Below are positions 17,753-28,630 of a stretch of DNA of 64,000 nucleotides, piece after piece. Made by a program: the position numbers and the translations under genes. Under the pieces are notes generated by a model, which did no database searches, was not told the origin of the DNA, and saw nothing but the letters and a program-made list of their open reading frames with translations. Within the stretch, counting starts at the first letter, position 1. Every line of letters starts with the position of its first letter. This stretch comes from Azotobacter chroococcum (lineage in GTDB: Bacteria > Pseudomonadota > Gammaproteobacteria > Pseudomonadales > Pseudomonadaceae), in contig NZ_SMMU01000014.1 of assembly GCF_004339665.1 (NCBI RefSeq), forward strand, positions 1 through 64,000, read 5' to 3'.

Positions 17753-20700
17753 ACATTTCGCGCCCCTTCATTCTCCGTCCGGTCGCCACCACGCTGATCA
17801 TGGTGGCGATCTTCCTCTGCGGGATGATCGCCTACCGCCTGCTGCCGGTTTCCGCGCTGCCCGAGGTGGACTATCCGACCATCCGCGTGCTGACCCTCTA
17901 TCCGGGCGCCAGCCCGGAGGTGATGACCAGCGCGGTGACCGCCCCGCTGGAGCGCCAGTTCGGCCAGATGCCGGGCCTCAAGCAGATGACCTCGACCAGC
18001 TCCGACGGCGCCTCGGTGATCACCCTGCGCTTCAGCCTGGAGGTGGACCTGGACGTCGCCGAGCAGTCGGTGCAGGCGGCGATCAACGCGGCCAGCAACC
18101 TGTTGCCCGACGACCTGCCGACCCCGCCGGTCTACAACAAGGTCAACCCGGCCGATACCCCGGTGGTGACCCTGGCGGTCACCTCGGCGACCATGCCGCT
18201 GCCGGAGATCAACGACCTGGTCGACACCCGCATGGCGCAGAAGCTGGCGCAGATCACCGGCGTCGGCATGGTCAGCCTGGCCGGCGGCCAGCGCCCGGCG
18301 GTGCGCATCAAGGTCGACCCGCAGGCGCTGGCCACCTACGGCCTGAACCTCTCGGACGTGCGTGCGCTGATCACCGCCTCCAACGTCAACCAGCCGAAGG
18401 GCAACTTCGACGGCCCGACCCGGGTGTCCCAGCTCGACGCCAACGACCAGCTGAAATCCGCCGACGAGTACCGCAACCTGATCCTCTCCCACCAGAACGG
18501 CGCGACCCTGCGCCTGAAGGACGTGGCGCAGATCGTCGACGGCGCCGAGAACGAGCGCCTGGCCGCCTGGGCCAACCGCAACGCGGCGGTGCTGGTGAAC
18601 ATCCAGCGCCAGCCGGGGGCCAACGTCATCGAGGTGGTCGAGCGCATCCAGGCGCTGCTGCCGCAGATCGCCGCGACCCTGCCGGCCAGTCTCGAGGTGA
18701 TTCCCCTTACCGACCGCACCCAGACCATCCGCGCCGCGGTGCGCGACGTGCAGTTCGAGCTGGTGCTGGCGGTGGGCCTGGTGGTGCTGGTGACCTTCGT
18801 CTTCCTGCGCAAGCTGTCGGCCACGCTGATCCCGTCGATCGCCGTGCCGCTGTCCTTGATCGGCACCTTCGGGGTGATGTACCTGGCCGGTTTTTCCGTC
18901 AACAACCTGACGCTGATGGCGCTGACCGTCGCCGCCGGCTTCGTGGTCGACGACGCCATCGTCATGCTGGAGAACATCGCCCGCCACCTGGAGGAGGGCG
19001 CGACGCCACTCGAGGCGGCGCTGAAGGGCGCGAAGCAGATCGGCTTCACCCTGATCTCGCTGACCTTCTCGCTGATCGCCGTGCTGATCCCGCTGCTGTT
19101 CATGGCCGATGTGGTCGGCCGGCTGTTCCGCGAGTTCGCCATCACCCTGGCGGTGTCGATCCTGATCTCCCTGCTGGTTTCGCTGACCCTGACGCCGATG
19201 ATGTGCGCGCGGTTCCTCAAGCCGGAGGCGCCGCCGGAGCGCCAGGGCCGCTTCTACCGCGCCAGCGGCGCCTGGATCGAGGCCCTGATCGCCCGCTACG
19301 ACCTCGCCCTGCACTGGGTGCTGCGCCACCAGGCGCTGACCCTGCTGATCGCCGTGGCCACCCTGGGCTTCACCGTGCTGCTCTACCAGGCGGTGCCCAA
19401 GGGCTTCTTCCCGGTCCAGGACACCGGGGTGATCCAGGGCATCTCCGAGGCGCCGCAGAACATTTCCTTCCGCGCCATGAGCGAGCGCCAGCAGCGCCTG
19501 GCCGAGGTCATCCTGCAGGACCCGGCGGTGGCCAGCCTGTCCTCCTATATCGGCGTGGACGGCGACAACGTCACCCTCAACAGCGGACGCCTGCTGATCA
19601 ACCTCAAGCCGCATGCCGGGCGCGAGGTCACCGCCAGCCAGGTGATCGAGCGGTTGCGCCCGCAGCTGGCCGCGGTGCCGGGCATCCAGCTGTTCCTCCA
19701 GCCGGTGCAGGATCTGACCATCGAGGACCGGGTCAGCCGCACCCAGTTCCAGTTCAGCCTGGAGTCGCCGGACGGTGACTTGCTGGAGACGTGGACGCCG
19801 AAGCTGGTCGAGGCACTGGACGAGCTGCCGGAGCTGACCGACGTGGCCAGCGACCTGCAGACCCGCGGCCTGCAGGTCTACCTGAGCATCGACCGCGACG
19901 CCGCCGCGCGCCTCGGGGTGACCGTTTCCGCCATCGACGACGCGCTCTACGATGCCTTCGGCCAGCGGCAGATCTCGACCATCTACACCCAGGCCAACCA
20001 GTACCGGGTGGTGCTGGAAAGCCGCGCCGTCGACCGCCTGGGTCCGGCGGCGCTGGACGAGGTGCACGTGGCCAGCGCCGCGGGCGGTCAGGTGCGGCTG
20101 TCCTCGCTGGCGCGCATCGAGGAGCGGGCGGCGGCGCTGGTGCTCAGCCATATCGGCCAGTTCCCGGCGGTGACCCTGTCGTTCAACCTGGCGCCGGGCG
20201 TCTCGCTCGGTGCGGCGGTGGCGGCGATCGAGCGGGTGCAGCAGGAGATCGGCCTGCCGAATGGCATCGAGAGCCGCTTCCAGGGCGCCGCCGAGGCGTT
20301 CCGCGCCTCGCTGTCGAGCACCCTGCTGCTGATCCTCGCCGCCGTCGTCACCATGTACATCGTGCTTGGCGTGCTCTATGAGAGCTACATCCACCCGATC
20401 ACCATCCTCTCCACGCTGCCTTCCGCCGCGGTGGGGGCGCTGCTGGCGCTGCTGCTCTCCGGCAACGACCTGGGGCTGATCGCGATCATCGGCATCATCC
20501 TGCTGATCGGCATCGTCAAGAAGAACGCGATCATGATGATCGACTTCGCCCTGGAGGCCGAGCGCCAGCAAGGCATGGAGCCGCGGGCGGCGATCCACCG
20601 CGCGGCGCTGCTGCGCTTTAGGCCGATCCTGATGACCACCCTGGCCGCGCTGTTCGGCGCCATCCCGCTGATGTTCGCCAGCGGCTCCGGCGCCGAGCTG

Positions 20701-20844
20701 CGCCAGCCGCTGGGCCTGGTGCTGGTCGGCGGTCTCCTGCTCAGCCAGCTCCTGACGCTGTTCACCACGCCGGTGATCTACCTCGCCTTCGACCGCCTGT
20801 CGCGGCGCTTCATGGGCCGCAGCGCGGCGGGGGTGACGGTATGA
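17749..20844 (+). CDS. muxB: RND efflux inner-membrane pump MuxB (MdtB-like)
   Basis: A 1031-residue resistance-nodulation-division transporter with 12 helices and two large periplasmic loops. It begins with the typical [20 protein letters not shown]. The helix-4 proton-relay pair is present in [17 protein letters not shown], and the helix-10 lysine region in [19 protein letters not shown]. Mdt/Mux systems use two different RND subunits, here MuxB and MuxC, forming a heterotrimer; in P. aeruginosa the system contributes to resistance to aztreonam, macrolides, novobiocin and tetracycline. It is coupled to muxA by ATGA and its own stop is overlapped by another ATGA that opens a short bridging frame. 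Confidence 0.95.
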   Translation: MNISRPFILRPVATTLIMVAIFLCGMIAYRLLPVSALPEVDYPTIRVLTLYPGASPEVMTSAVTAPLERQFGQMPGLKQMTSTSSDGASVITLRFSLEVDLDVAEQSVQAAINAASNLLPDDLPTPPVYNKVNPADTPVVTLAVTSATMPLPEINDLVDTRMAQKLAQITGVGMVSLAGGQRPAVRIKVDPQALATYGLNLSDVRALITASNVNQPKGNFDGPTRVSQLDANDQLKSADEYRNLILSHQNGATLRLKDVAQIVDGAENERLAAWANRNAAVLVNIQRQPGANVIEVVERIQALLPQIAATLPASLEVIPLTDRTQTIRAAVRDVQFELVLAVGLVVLVTFVFLRKLSATLIPSIAVPLSLIGTFGVMYLAGFSVNNLTLMALTVAAGFVVDDAIVMLENIARHLEEGATPLEAALKGAKQIGFTLISLTFSLIAVLIPLLFMADVVGRLFREFAITLAVSILISLLVSLTLTPMMCARFLKPEAPPERQGRFYRASGAWIEALIARYDLALHWVLRHQALTLLIAVATLGFTVLLYQAVPKGFFPVQDTGVIQGISEAPQNISFRAMSERQQRLAEVILQDPAVASLSSYIGVDGDNVTLNSGRLLINLKPHAGREVTASQVIERLRPQLAAVPGIQLFLQPVQDLTIEDRVSRTQFQFSLESPDGDLLETWTPKLVEALDELPELTDVASDLQTRGLQVYLSIDRDAAARLGVTVSAIDDALYDAFGQRQISTIYTQANQYRVVLESRAVDRLGPAALDEVHVASAAGGQVRLSSLARIEERAAALVLSHIGQFPAVTLSFNLAPGVSLGAAVAAIERVQQEIGLPNGIESRFQGAAEAFRASLSSTLLLILAAVVTMYIVLGVLYESYIHPITILSTLPSAAVGALLALLLSGNDLGLIAIIGIILLIGIVKKNAIMMIDFALEAERQQGMEPRAAIHRAALLRFRPILMTTLAALFGAIPLMFASGSGAELRQPLGLVLVGGLLLSQLLTLFTTPVIYLAFDRLSRRFMGRSAAGVTV

Positions 20845-20936
20845 GCCTCAAGCCGTTTTGTGTGGGAGCGAATTCATTCGCGATTTGCGTTGCACCTGTC
20901 GTAAATGAATTTGCTCCTACAGGGGGGGCGGCATGA
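20841..20936 (+). CDS. 31-codon bridging frame across a REP insert
   Basis: ATG at 20841 overlaps the muxB stop (ATGA, 20841-20844). The frame runs 31 codons ([13 protein letters not shown]... to ...PTGGAA) and stops at TGA 20934-20936, overlapping the muxC ATG at 20933 (ATGA again). Its body is the REP hairpin pair. The peptide itself resembles the usual translation of Pseudomonas REP sequence and is unlikely to have a function; the frame may matter by carrying ribosomes from muxB to muxC. Confidence 0.45.
   Translation: MSLKPFCVGANSFAICVAPVVNEFAPTGGAA
20862..20920. repeat. REP element pair (Pseudomonas type)
   Basis: GTGGGAGCGAATTCATTCGC (from 20862) and, inverted, GTAGGAGCAAATTCATTTAC (reverse strand, from 20920) are two copies of the common Pseudomonas repetitive extragenic palindrome, separated by about 15 bases. 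Each copy has the characteristic GTRGGAGC head and an internal palindrome around GAATTC/AAATTC. The pair sits inside the mux operon between muxB and muxC. Confidence 0.85.
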
Positions 20937-23900
20937 ACCTCTCCGCTCCCTTCATCCTGCGCCCGGTGGCGACCCTGCTGCTGAGCCTGGCGATCCTTTT
21001 GCTCGGCACGGTGAGCTTCGGCCTGCTGCCGGTGGCGCCGCTGCCGAAGATGGACTTCCCGGCGATCACCGTGGAGGCCACTTTGCCCGGCGCCAGTCCG
21101 CAGATCATGGCCTCCAGCGTGGCGACGCCCCTGGAGCGGGCGCTGGGCGGCATCGCCGGGATCAGCGAGATGACCAGCCGCAGCAGCCAGGGCAGCACGC
21201 GGATCATCATCCTCTTCGACATCGGCCGCGACATCGACGCCGCCGCCCGCGAGGTACAGGCGGCGATCAACGAGGCGCGCACCCTGCTGCCCAGCGGCAT
21301 GCGCAGCATGCCCACCTACCGCAAGGTCAATCCCTCGCAGGCGCCGATCATGGTGCTCTCGCTGACCTCCAAGGTGCTCGACAAGGGCCAGCTCTACGAC
21401 GTCGCCTCGACCATCGTGGCGCAGAAGCTGGCGCAGGTGGGCGGGGTGGGGGAAGTGCAGGTCGGCGGCAGTTCGCTGCCGGCGGTGCGGGTCGAGCTGG
21501 AGCCGCGCCTGCTCGACCAGTACAACATCGCCCTCGACGAGGTGCGCGAGGCGATCGCCGCAGCCAACGTGCGCCGGCCCAAGGGCGCCGTGGAGGACGA
21601 CGAGCGTCACTGGCAGGTGCAGGCCAACGACCAGCTGATGCGCGCCGCCGACTACCGGCCGCTGGTGATCCGCTACCAGAACGACGGCCCGGTGCGCCTG
21701 AGCGACGTGGCGACGGTCCACGACGGCGTGGAGGACCGCTACAACAGCGGCTTCTACAACGACGAGGAGGCGGTGCTGGTGATCGTCAACCGCCAGGCCG
21801 ACGCCAACATCATCGAGACCATCGCCGCGATCCGCGAGCGGCTGCCGGCGCTGCGCGCGGTGATCCCGGCCAGCGTCGAGCTGGAGGTGGCGATGGACCG
21901 CTCGCCGGTGATCCGCGCCACCCTGCACGAGGCCGAGCGCACCCTGCTGATTGCCGTGGGCCTGGTGATCCTGGTGGTGCTGGCCTTCCTCGGCCACTGG
22001 CGCGCCGCGCTGATCCCGGCGCTGGCGGTGCCGGTATCGCTGGTCGGCAGCTTCGCGGTGATGTACCTGTGGGGCTTCTCGCTGAACAACCTGTCGCTGA
22101 TGGCGCTGATCATCGCCACCGGCCTGGTGGTGGACGATGCCATCGTGGTGCTGGAGAACATCGCCCGGCACGTCGAGGGCGGCGAGAAGCCGCTGGAGGC
22201 GGCGCTCAAGGGCTCGCGCGAGGTCGGTTTCACCCTCTTGTCGATGAACCTGTCGCTGGTGGTGGTGTTCCTGTCCATGCTGTTCATGGGCGGCATTGTC
22301 GAACGGCTGTTCCGCGAGTTCTCGATCACCCTGGCGGTGGCCATCCTGATTTCCCTGGCGGTCTCGCTGACCCTGACGCCGATGCTCTGCGCGCGCTGGC
22401 TCAAGCCCGAGACCGAGACGCGTGCGCCAGGTCGCCTGCAGCGTTTCTCCGACTGGCTGCAGGCGCGGGTGCTGGCCGGCTACGCGCGCAGCCTGGACTG
22501 GACCCTGCGCCACTCGAAGCTGATGCTGTTCGGTCTGCTGGCGACCATCGCCCTCAACGTCTACCTCTATGTCGCGGTGCCCAAGACCTTCCTGCCGCAG
22601 CAGGACACCGGCCAGCTGATGGGCTTCATCCGCGGCGACGACGGGCTGTCCTTCCAGGTCATGCAGCCGAAAATGCAGGAGTTCCGCCGGGCGCTGCTGG
22701 CCGATCCGGCGGTGCAGAGCGTGGCCGGCTTCATCGGCGGCAGGGGCGGGATCGGCAACGCCATGGTCATCGTGCGCCTGAAGCCGATCGCCGAGCGCGG
22801 CCTCTCCGCCCAGCAGGTGATCGACCGCCTGCGCCGGAGCCTGCCGAAGGTCCCGGGCGGCCAGCTGTTCCTCATGGCCGACCAGGACCTGCAGTTCGGC
22901 GGCCGCCAGGGGCGCAGCTCGGAGAACGAGTACGTGCTCCTTTCCAGCGACCTCGACCTGCTGCGCACCTGGCTGCCCAGGGTGCGCGAGGCGCTGGCCG
23001 CGCTGCCGCAGCTCACCGACCTCGACAGCAATGTGGGCGAGGGCGCCCAGCAGATCCGCCTGGTGGTCGACCGTGAGAGCGCCAAGCGCCTGGGCGTGGA
23101 CATGGACATGATCACCGCGGTGCTGAACAACGCCTTCAGCCAGCGGCAGATCTCCACCATCTACGACGAGCTCAACCAGTACAAGGTGGTGATGGAGATC
23201 GACCCGAAATATGCCCAGTCCCCCGAGGCGCTGGACATGGTCCAGCTGATCACCGACGACGGGATGCGCGTGCCGCTGTCGGCCTTCGCCCGCTGGGAGC
23301 GCAGCCTGGAGGAGGACCGGGTGCAGCACCAGGGCCAGTTCGCCGCGGAGAACATCGGCTATTCGATCGCGCCCGGCTACAGCGCCCTGGAGGCCAGCCA
23401 GGCGATCCAGCAGGCGGTGGCGCGGGTCGGTTTGCCCACCGACGTGCAGGGCATGCTCGGCGGCACCGGCGGTGCGCTGATGCAGGCGCAGAAGGCCCAG
23501 CCGCTGATGATTCTCGGCGCGCTGGTGGTGGTGTACATCGTCCTCGGTATCCTCTACGAGAGCTACGTCCACCCGCTGACCATCCTCTCCACGCTGCCCT
23601 CGGCCGGCGTCGGCGCGCTGCTGGCGATCGAGCTGGTCGGCGACCAGTTCAGCCTGATCTCGCTGCTCGGCCTGTTCCTCTTGATCGGTGTGGTGAAGAA
23701 GAACGCCATCCTGATGATCGACTTGGCGCTGCAGCTGGAGCGCCAGGAGCGGCTCAGTCCGCTGGAGTCGATCCGTCGCGCCTGCCTGCTGCGCTTCCGG
23801 CCGATCTTGATGACCACCCTGTCGGCCATCCTCGGCGCCCTGCCGTTGCTGCTGGACACCGCGGAAGGTGCGGAAATGCGCCGGCCGCTGGGCATCGCCA

Positions 23901-24040
23901 TCGTCGGCGGGCTGGTGCTCAGCCAGCTGCTCACCCTCTACAGCACGCCGGCGGTCTACCTGTTCTTCGACCGCCTGCGCCACCGCTTCAACCGCTGGCG
24001 CGGCGTGCGCAGCGATGCCGCCCTGGATACCTCGTTATGA
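20933..24040 (+). CDS. muxC: RND efflux inner-membrane pump MuxC (MdtC-like)
   Basis: A 1035-residue RND transporter, the partner of MuxB. It opens with [20 protein letters not shown] and carries GLVVDDAIVVLENIARHVE in helix 4 and IGVVKKNAILMIDLALQLE in helix 10, as required for proton coupling. Periplasmic porter segments such as GMRSMPTYRKVNPSQAPI match MdtC-type pumps. Translation probably depends on ribosomes arriving from the upstream frame, since the sequence before ATG is only a G-run. Its stop overlaps the opmB start (ATGA). Confidence 0.95.
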   Translation: MNLSAPFILRPVATLLLSLAILLLGTVSFGLLPVAPLPKMDFPAITVEATLPGASPQIMASSVATPLERALGGIAGISEMTSRSSQGSTRIIILFDIGRDIDAAAREVQAAINEARTLLPSGMRSMPTYRKVNPSQAPIMVLSLTSKVLDKGQLYDVASTIVAQKLAQVGGVGEVQVGGSSLPAVRVELEPRLLDQYNIALDEVREAIAAANVRRPKGAVEDDERHWQVQANDQLMRAADYRPLVIRYQNDGPVRLSDVATVHDGVEDRYNSGFYNDEEAVLVIVNRQADANIIETIAAIRERLPALRAVIPASVELEVAMDRSPVIRATLHEAERTLLIAVGLVILVVLAFLGHWRAALIPALAVPVSLVGSFAVMYLWGFSLNNLSLMALIIATGLVVDDAIVVLENIARHVEGGEKPLEAALKGSREVGFTLLSMNLSLVVVFLSMLFMGGIVERLFREFSITLAVAILISLAVSLTLTPMLCARWLKPETETRAPGRLQRFSDWLQARVLAGYARSLDWTLRHSKLMLFGLLATIALNVYLYVAVPKTFLPQQDTGQLMGFIRGDDGLSFQVMQPKMQEFRRALLADPAVQSVAGFIGGRGGIGNAMVIVRLKPIAERGLSAQQVIDRLRRSLPKVPGGQLFLMADQDLQFGGRQGRSSENEYVLLSSDLDLLRTWLPRVREALAALPQLTDLDSNVGEGAQQIRLVVDRESAKRLGVDMDMITAVLNNAFSQRQISTIYDELNQYKVVMEIDPKYAQSPEALDMVQLITDDGMRVPLSAFARWERSLEEDRVQHQGQFAAENIGYSIAPGYSALEASQAIQQAVARVGLPTDVQGMLGGTGGALMQAQKAQPLMILGALVVVYIVLGILYESYVHPLTILSTLPSAGVGALLAIELVGDQFSLISLLGLFLLIGVVKKNAILMIDLALQLERQERLSPLESIRRACLLRFRPILMTTLSAILGALPLLLDTAEGAEMRRPLGIAIVGGLVLSQLLTLYSTPAVYLFFDRLRHRFNRWRGVRSDAALDTSL

Positions 24041-25569
24041 CCGCATCCGTTTTATCTGCTCGACCGAACCGCCTGGCCTGGTCGGTGACGCTCGCCTTGG
24101 CTCTTACCGGCTGCACCCTCGGTCCGGACTATGAGCGTCCGCAGCTGGCCACCCCGGACAGCTTCAAGGAAGGCGAGGGCTGGAAGCTCGCCACGCCGGC
24201 CGACGAGGCCGAGCGCGGCCCCTGGTGGGAAATGTATGGCGATCCTATCCTCGACGAGCTGATGCGCCGGCTGGACGAGTCCAACCAGACCGTCGCCCAG
24301 TCGGTCGCCCAGTACCTGCAGGCGAAGGCGGCGGTGCGTGCGGCGAAGGCGGACTTCTTCCCGACCGGGCGGGTCACCGTCGACGAGACCCGCTCGGCGA
24401 CGGCCAGCGGTGGCGGCGGTACGTCGCGCCTGCCCGACGGTTCGACGGTGAGTTCCGGCGGCGGTGGCGGCGACATCTCCAACAGCTACAACGCGGTCAG
24501 CAACATCAGTTGGGAACTGGACTTCTGGGGCAAGATGCGCCGTCAGCTGGAGTCGGATCGTGCCGGCCTGCAGGGCAGCGCCGCCGATCTCGCCGCGGTG
24601 CGCCTCAGCCAGCAGTCCACCCTGGCCCAGAGCTACCTGCAACTGCGTGTGCTGGACGGCCAGCGGCGCCTGCTCAGGGCCACGGTGGAGGCCTATGCGC
24701 GCAGCCTGCGCCTGACCGAGAACCAGTACCGCGCCGGCATGGTCACCAAGGCCGACGTGACCCAGGCGCTGACCCAGCTGAAGAGCACCGAGGCCCAGGC
24801 CATCGACCTCGACTACCAGCGCGCCCAGCTGGAGCACGCCATCGCCGTGCTGACCGGCGTGCCGCCGGCCGAGTTCGCCATAGCCGAGCTGGACAGCCTG
24901 CCGGATCTGCCGGAAATCCCCACGCTGCTGCCCTCGCAGCTGCTCGAGCGGCGTCCGGACGTGGCCGCGGCCGAACGCGAGGTGATGTCCGCCAACGCGC
25001 TGATTGGCGTGGCCAAGGCGGCGCGCTTCCCGACCTTCAGCCTGAGTGCGGCGGGCGGCTATCGTGCCACCCACACGGACAACTGGTTCGAGAAGGACAA
25101 CCGCTTCTGGAACATCAGCCCGGAGATGGCCCTGACCCTGTTCGACGGTGGCCTGCTGCGCTCCCAGGTGGACCAGGCGCGGGCCACCCACCAGCAGGCG
25201 GTGGCGACCTACCGGCAGACCGTGCTGGACAGCTTCCGCGAGGTGGAGGACTACCTGGTGCAGCTGAGCGTGCTGGAGCGCGAGAGCCGGGCCCAGCAGG
25301 AGGCGGTGGACGCCGCCAACGAGTCGCGCCGGCTGATGGAGAACCAGTACAAGGCCGGCACCGTCGACTACAGCAGCGTGGTCGACGTGCAGACCGCAGC
25401 GCTGACCAACGAGCGCACCAGCCTGACCCTGCTGAGCAACCGGCTGACCGCCAGCGTGCAACTGATCGCCGCGCTCGGGGGGGGCTGGGACAGCGTCGAG
25501 CTGGACGAGCTGGAGAAGCTGGACGAGCAGCTGGAGCAGGCGCGGGCAAAGGAGCCGGAAGCGGATTGA
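24037..25569 (+). CDS. opmB: Outer-membrane efflux lipoprotein OpmB (TolC/OprM family)
   Basis: A 510-residue NodT/OprM-type channel forming the outer-membrane exit of MuxABC. The signal sequence ends in the lipobox LTGC with C26 as the lipidated residue, followed by TLGPDYERP, the usual start of this family. Two repeated outer-membrane efflux domains follow, with coiled-coil helices (for example LRLTENQYRAGMVTKADVTQ and its repeat RLMENQYKAGTVDYSSVVD). A Gly/Ser-rich insertion occurs around residues 120-150. It is the last gene of the operon, coupled to muxC by ATGA. Confidence 0.95.
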   Translation: MTASVLSARPNRLAWSVTLALALTGCTLGPDYERPQLATPDSFKEGEGWKLATPADEAERGPWWEMYGDPILDELMRRLDESNQTVAQSVAQYLQAKAAVRAAKADFFPTGRVTVDETRSATASGGGGTSRLPDGSTVSSGGGGGDISNSYNAVSNISWELDFWGKMRRQLESDRAGLQGSAADLAAVRLSQQSTLAQSYLQLRVLDGQRRLLRATVEAYARSLRLTENQYRAGMVTKADVTQALTQLKSTEAQAIDLDYQRAQLEHAIAVLTGVPPAEFAIAELDSLPDLPEIPTLLPSQLLERRPDVAAAEREVMSANALIGVAKAARFPTFSLSAAGGYRATHTDNWFEKDNRFWNISPEMALTLFDGGLLRSQVDQARATHQQAVATYRQTVLDSFREVEDYLVQLSVLERESRAQQEAVDAANESRRLMENQYKAGTVDYSSVVDVQTAALTNERTSLTLLSNRLTASVQLIAALGGGWDSVELDELEKLDEQLEQARAKEPEAD

Positions 25570-25642
25570 TGGCCTCCGGCGATAAGCGCCGGCAGGGGTG
25601 CGCTTGCGGTTAGAATGCCGCCCCGCTTCCAGGACCTGCTTC

Positions 25643-27913
25643 ATGCCGCTTCGCCTTTTCCTCTTCGTGCTGCTGGCGCTGGGCGCCGTGGCGCGTGCCG
25701 AAGAGCTGTCGTACCGCCGCGACGTCCAGCCGATCTTCACCGCCAAGTGCGTGGCCTGCCATGCCTGCTACGACTCGCCCTGCCAGCTCAACCTGGGCAG
25801 CGGCGAAGGGGTGCAGCGCGGCGCCCACAAGCTGCCGGTCTACAACGGCCTGCGCACCGAGGCCCAGGCGACCACCCGGTTGTTCCTCGACGCCGAGGGC
25901 GAAGCGGCCTGGCGGCGCAAGGGTTTTCATTCGGTGCTCGGGGCTGACGGCCAGGCGGCGCTGCTGGCGCGCATGCTGGAACTCGGCCGCCGCCAGCCGC
26001 TGGAACACAATGCCCGGTTGCCGGAGGATCTGGAGATCGGCATCGGGCGCCAGAACAGCTGTCCGCTGCCCGGCGAGTTCGCAGCCTTCGCCCGCGACAA
26101 TCCCCGGGCCGGCATGCCCTTCGCCGTCACCGGTCTGACCGACGGCGAATACGCGATCCTGAAGCAATGGCTGGCGCAGGGCGCGCCGGTCGACGCGGCA
26201 CCGCTCGAACCGTCGCCGGCCGAGGCGGCGCAGATCGCCGACTGGGAGCGCCTGCTGAATGCCCAGGACAAGCGCTCCCGGCTGGTCGCCCGCTGGCTCT
26301 ACGAGCACCTGTTCCTCGCTCATCTGCATTTCGAGGGCGGTGCGCCGGGGCACTTCTTCCAGCTGGTGCGCTCGCGCACACCGGCCGGCCAGCCGGTCGA
26401 GCCGATCGCCACGCGGCGCCCCAACGACGACCCGGGCAGCGATTTCCACTACCGGCTGCGGCCGATCCACGACGTGATCGTGCACAAGACGCACATCACC
26501 TATCCGCTCGGTCCGCAGAAGCTGGCGCGGGTGCGCGAGCTGTTCCTCTCTGGCGACTGGCAGGTGACCAAGCTGCCCGGCTACGGCGCCCAGCGCCGCG
26601 CCAATCCGTTCGAAACCTTCGCGGCGATTCCGGCGCAGGCGCGCTACCGCTTCATGCTGGACAATGCCGAATACTTCGTGCGCACCTTCATCCGCGGACC
26701 GGTGTGCCGCGGGCAGATCGCCAGCGACGTGATCCGCGATCACTTCTGGACGCTGTTCCAGGCCCCCGAGCAGGACCGCTACCTGACCGATGCGCAGTAC
26801 CGCAGCGAGGTGACGCCGCTGCTCGTGCTGCCCGGCCAGCTCGACGACATCGCCGGCCTGTGGAGTCTCTGGGGCACCTATATGGAGCGGCTCAAGCGCT
26901 ACGAAAGCCTGCGCCGCCAAGCCTACGCCGAGCACCCGGCCGAGTGGGCGGATCTGTGGAGCGGCAACGACAACGCGCTGCTGACCGTCTTCCGCCAGCA
27001 CGACAGCGCCTCGGTGCGCAAGGGACTGGTCGGCGCGGTGCCGCAGACCCTGTGGTGGCTGGACTTCCCGCTGTTCGAGCGCACCTATTACCAACTGGTG
27101 GCGAATTTCGACGTGTTCGGCAATCTCTCCCACCAGTTGCAGACGCGCCTGTACTACGACCTGATCCGCAACGGCGCCGAACAGAACTTCCTGCGCCTGC
27201 TGCCGGCCGGCACGCGCCAGGCGATCCTCGACAGCTGGTACGAGAACAGCGGCCAGCTCAAGCTCTGGCTGGCCTATACCGAGATCGACGGCCAGACCCC
27301 GTCGGCCCTCGGACTGCCACAGCACGAGCCGATCCGCAGCTTCGCCGCGCACCTGCTGGAGCGGCATGCGGCGATCAACGCCCGTCCCGATCCGCTCAAC
27401 CGCTGCCGCTTGGCGCATTGCCATCGCCCAGGGGTGGCCCGTGAGCTGCAATACGCCGAGCAGGCGCTCAGCCGTCTGGCCAGCCGGCCTGCCGCCAGCC
27501 TGCCGGCCGTGCTCGAGCTGCCGGAGGCCAGCCTGCTGCGCATCGAGTACGGCGAGGGGCGGCGGGAGATCTACAGCCTGCTGCGCAACCGCGCCCACAG
27601 CAACGTGGCGTTCATCTTCGGCGAGCAGCTGCGCTACCAGCCGGCGCTGGACAGCCTGACGCTCTATCCGGGCGTGCTGAGCAGCTATCCGAATTTCCTG
27701 TTCAACGTTCGCGCCGAGGAGGTACCGGCCTTCGTCGCGGCGCTGGAGCAGGCGAGGCCGGGGGCAGGCCTGGCGGCCGTTGTCGAGCGCTGGGGCATTC
27801 GCCGCAGCCATCCCGAATTCTGGCGCTATTTCAACGACCTCTCGGCCTGGCTGCGGGAAACCGAGCCGCTGGAGGCCGGGGTGCTGGACATGAACCGCTA
27901 CCAGAATCTGTGA
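25643..27913 (+). CDS. cti: Periplasmic fatty-acid cis-trans isomerase
   Basis: A 756-residue enzyme that converts cis to trans unsaturated fatty acids in membrane phospholipids, a fast response to solvents and heat in Pseudomonas. The signal peptide ends at ARAEE; the c-type haem site CVACH is at residues 36-40, required for activity in this family. Length agrees with characterised Cti proteins (about 766). The start MPLRLFLF is chosen because it opens the signal peptide, and AGGA is about ten bases upstream; the promoter-like TAGAAT (25611-25616) lies just before it. nfuA follows directly, a conserved neighbour. Confidence 0.95.
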   Translation: MPLRLFLFVLLALGAVARAEELSYRRDVQPIFTAKCVACHACYDSPCQLNLGSGEGVQRGAHKLPVYNGLRTEAQATTRLFLDAEGEAAWRRKGFHSVLGADGQAALLARMLELGRRQPLEHNARLPEDLEIGIGRQNSCPLPGEFAAFARDNPRAGMPFAVTGLTDGEYAILKQWLAQGAPVDAAPLEPSPAEAAQIADWERLLNAQDKRSRLVARWLYEHLFLAHLHFEGGAPGHFFQLVRSRTPAGQPVEPIATRRPNDDPGSDFHYRLRPIHDVIVHKTHITYPLGPQKLARVRELFLSGDWQVTKLPGYGAQRRANPFETFAAIPAQARYRFMLDNAEYFVRTFIRGPVCRGQIASDVIRDHFWTLFQAPEQDRYLTDAQYRSEVTPLLVLPGQLDDIAGLWSLWGTYMERLKRYESLRRQAYAEHPAEWADLWSGNDNALLTVFRQHDSASVRKGLVGAVPQTLWWLDFPLFERTYYQLVANFDVFGNLSHQLQTRLYYDLIRNGAEQNFLRLLPAGTRQAILDSWYENSGQLKLWLAYTEIDGQTPSALGLPQHEPIRSFAAHLLERHAAINARPDPLNRCRLAHCHRPGVARELQYAEQALSRLASRPAASLPAVLELPEASLLRIEYGEGRREIYSLLRNRAHSNVAFIFGEQLRYQPALDSLTLYPGVLSSYPNFLFNVRAEEVPAFVAALEQARPGAGLAAVVERWGIRRSHPEFWRYFNDLSAWLRETEPLEAGVLDMNRYQNL

Positions 27914-28021
27914 GGCGACCCGTCTGTGACGGACTTTCACGATTAATCCGACAATCATGCTAGGACTTTATCCCCCAGGATGCATGGCGTACACTCGGGA
28001 GCATATTCGCGAGGAGCTGCC

Positions 28022-28606
28022 ATGAGCGCCATCATCATCACCGACGCCGCACACGACTATCTGGCCGAACTGCTGGCCAAGCAGAGCGGCACCGACATCG
28101 GTATCCGCATCTTCATCACCCAGCCCGGCACGCCCAGCGCCGAAACCTGCATCGCCTACTGCAAGCCGGCCGAACGGAATCCGGACGATACCGCCCTGGC
28201 GCTGAAGAGCTTCACCGCGTGGATCGACTCCGTCAGCGAGCCCTTCCTCGAGGATGCCGTCGTCGACTACGCCAGCGACCGCATGGGTGGCCAGCTGACC
28301 ATCAAGGCGCCGAACGCCAAGGTGCCGATGATCGACGAGGACAGTCCGCTGGGCGAGCGGATCAACTATTACCTGCAGACCGAGATCAATCCCGGCCTGG
28401 CCAGCCACGGCGGCCAGGTGAGTCTGGTGGACATCGTCGAGGAGGGCGTCGCCGTGCTGCGTTTCGGCGGCGGCTGCCAGGGCTGCGGCATGGTCGACAT
28501 GACCCTCAAGGACGGCGTGGAGAAGACCCTGCTGGAGCGCATCCCGGACCTCAAGGGCGTGCGCGATGCCACCGACCACAGCAACCGGGAAAACGCCTAC
28601 TACTGA
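28022..28606 (+). CDS. nfuA: Fe-S biogenesis protein NfuA
   Basis: A 194-residue cytosolic carrier delivering [4Fe-4S] clusters to apo-proteins, important under oxidative stress. The N-terminal half is a degenerate A-type domain ([20 protein letters not shown]); the C-terminal half is the Nfu domain with the cluster ligands C152 and C155 in GGCQGCGM. Length equals the usual 190-195. GAGGAG stands before the ATG. A strong terminator follows. Confidence 0.97.
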   Translation: MSAIIITDAAHDYLAELLAKQSGTDIGIRIFITQPGTPSAETCIAYCKPAERNPDDTALALKSFTAWIDSVSEPFLEDAVVDYASDRMGGQLTIKAPNAKVPMIDEDSPLGERINYYLQTEINPGLASHGGQVSLVDIVEEGVAVLRFGGGCQGCGMVDMTLKDGVEKTLLERIPDLKGVRDATDHSNRENAYY

Positions 28607-28630
28607 CGGGTGAGGTTGGGGAAGAATGAG

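Noticed and set aside
17548-20598. Long minus-strand open frame opposite muxB (and a similar one opposite muxC, 20810-23983)
   Set aside because: Low-complexity His/Gln/Arg/Asp-rich translations are mirror images of RND pump codons; no start signals and no family features.
20862-20920. REP pair as the muxB-muxC terminator or attenuator
   Set aside because: There is no T run, and the flanking overlaps show continued translation through it; a partial attenuating effect is not excluded but not supported.
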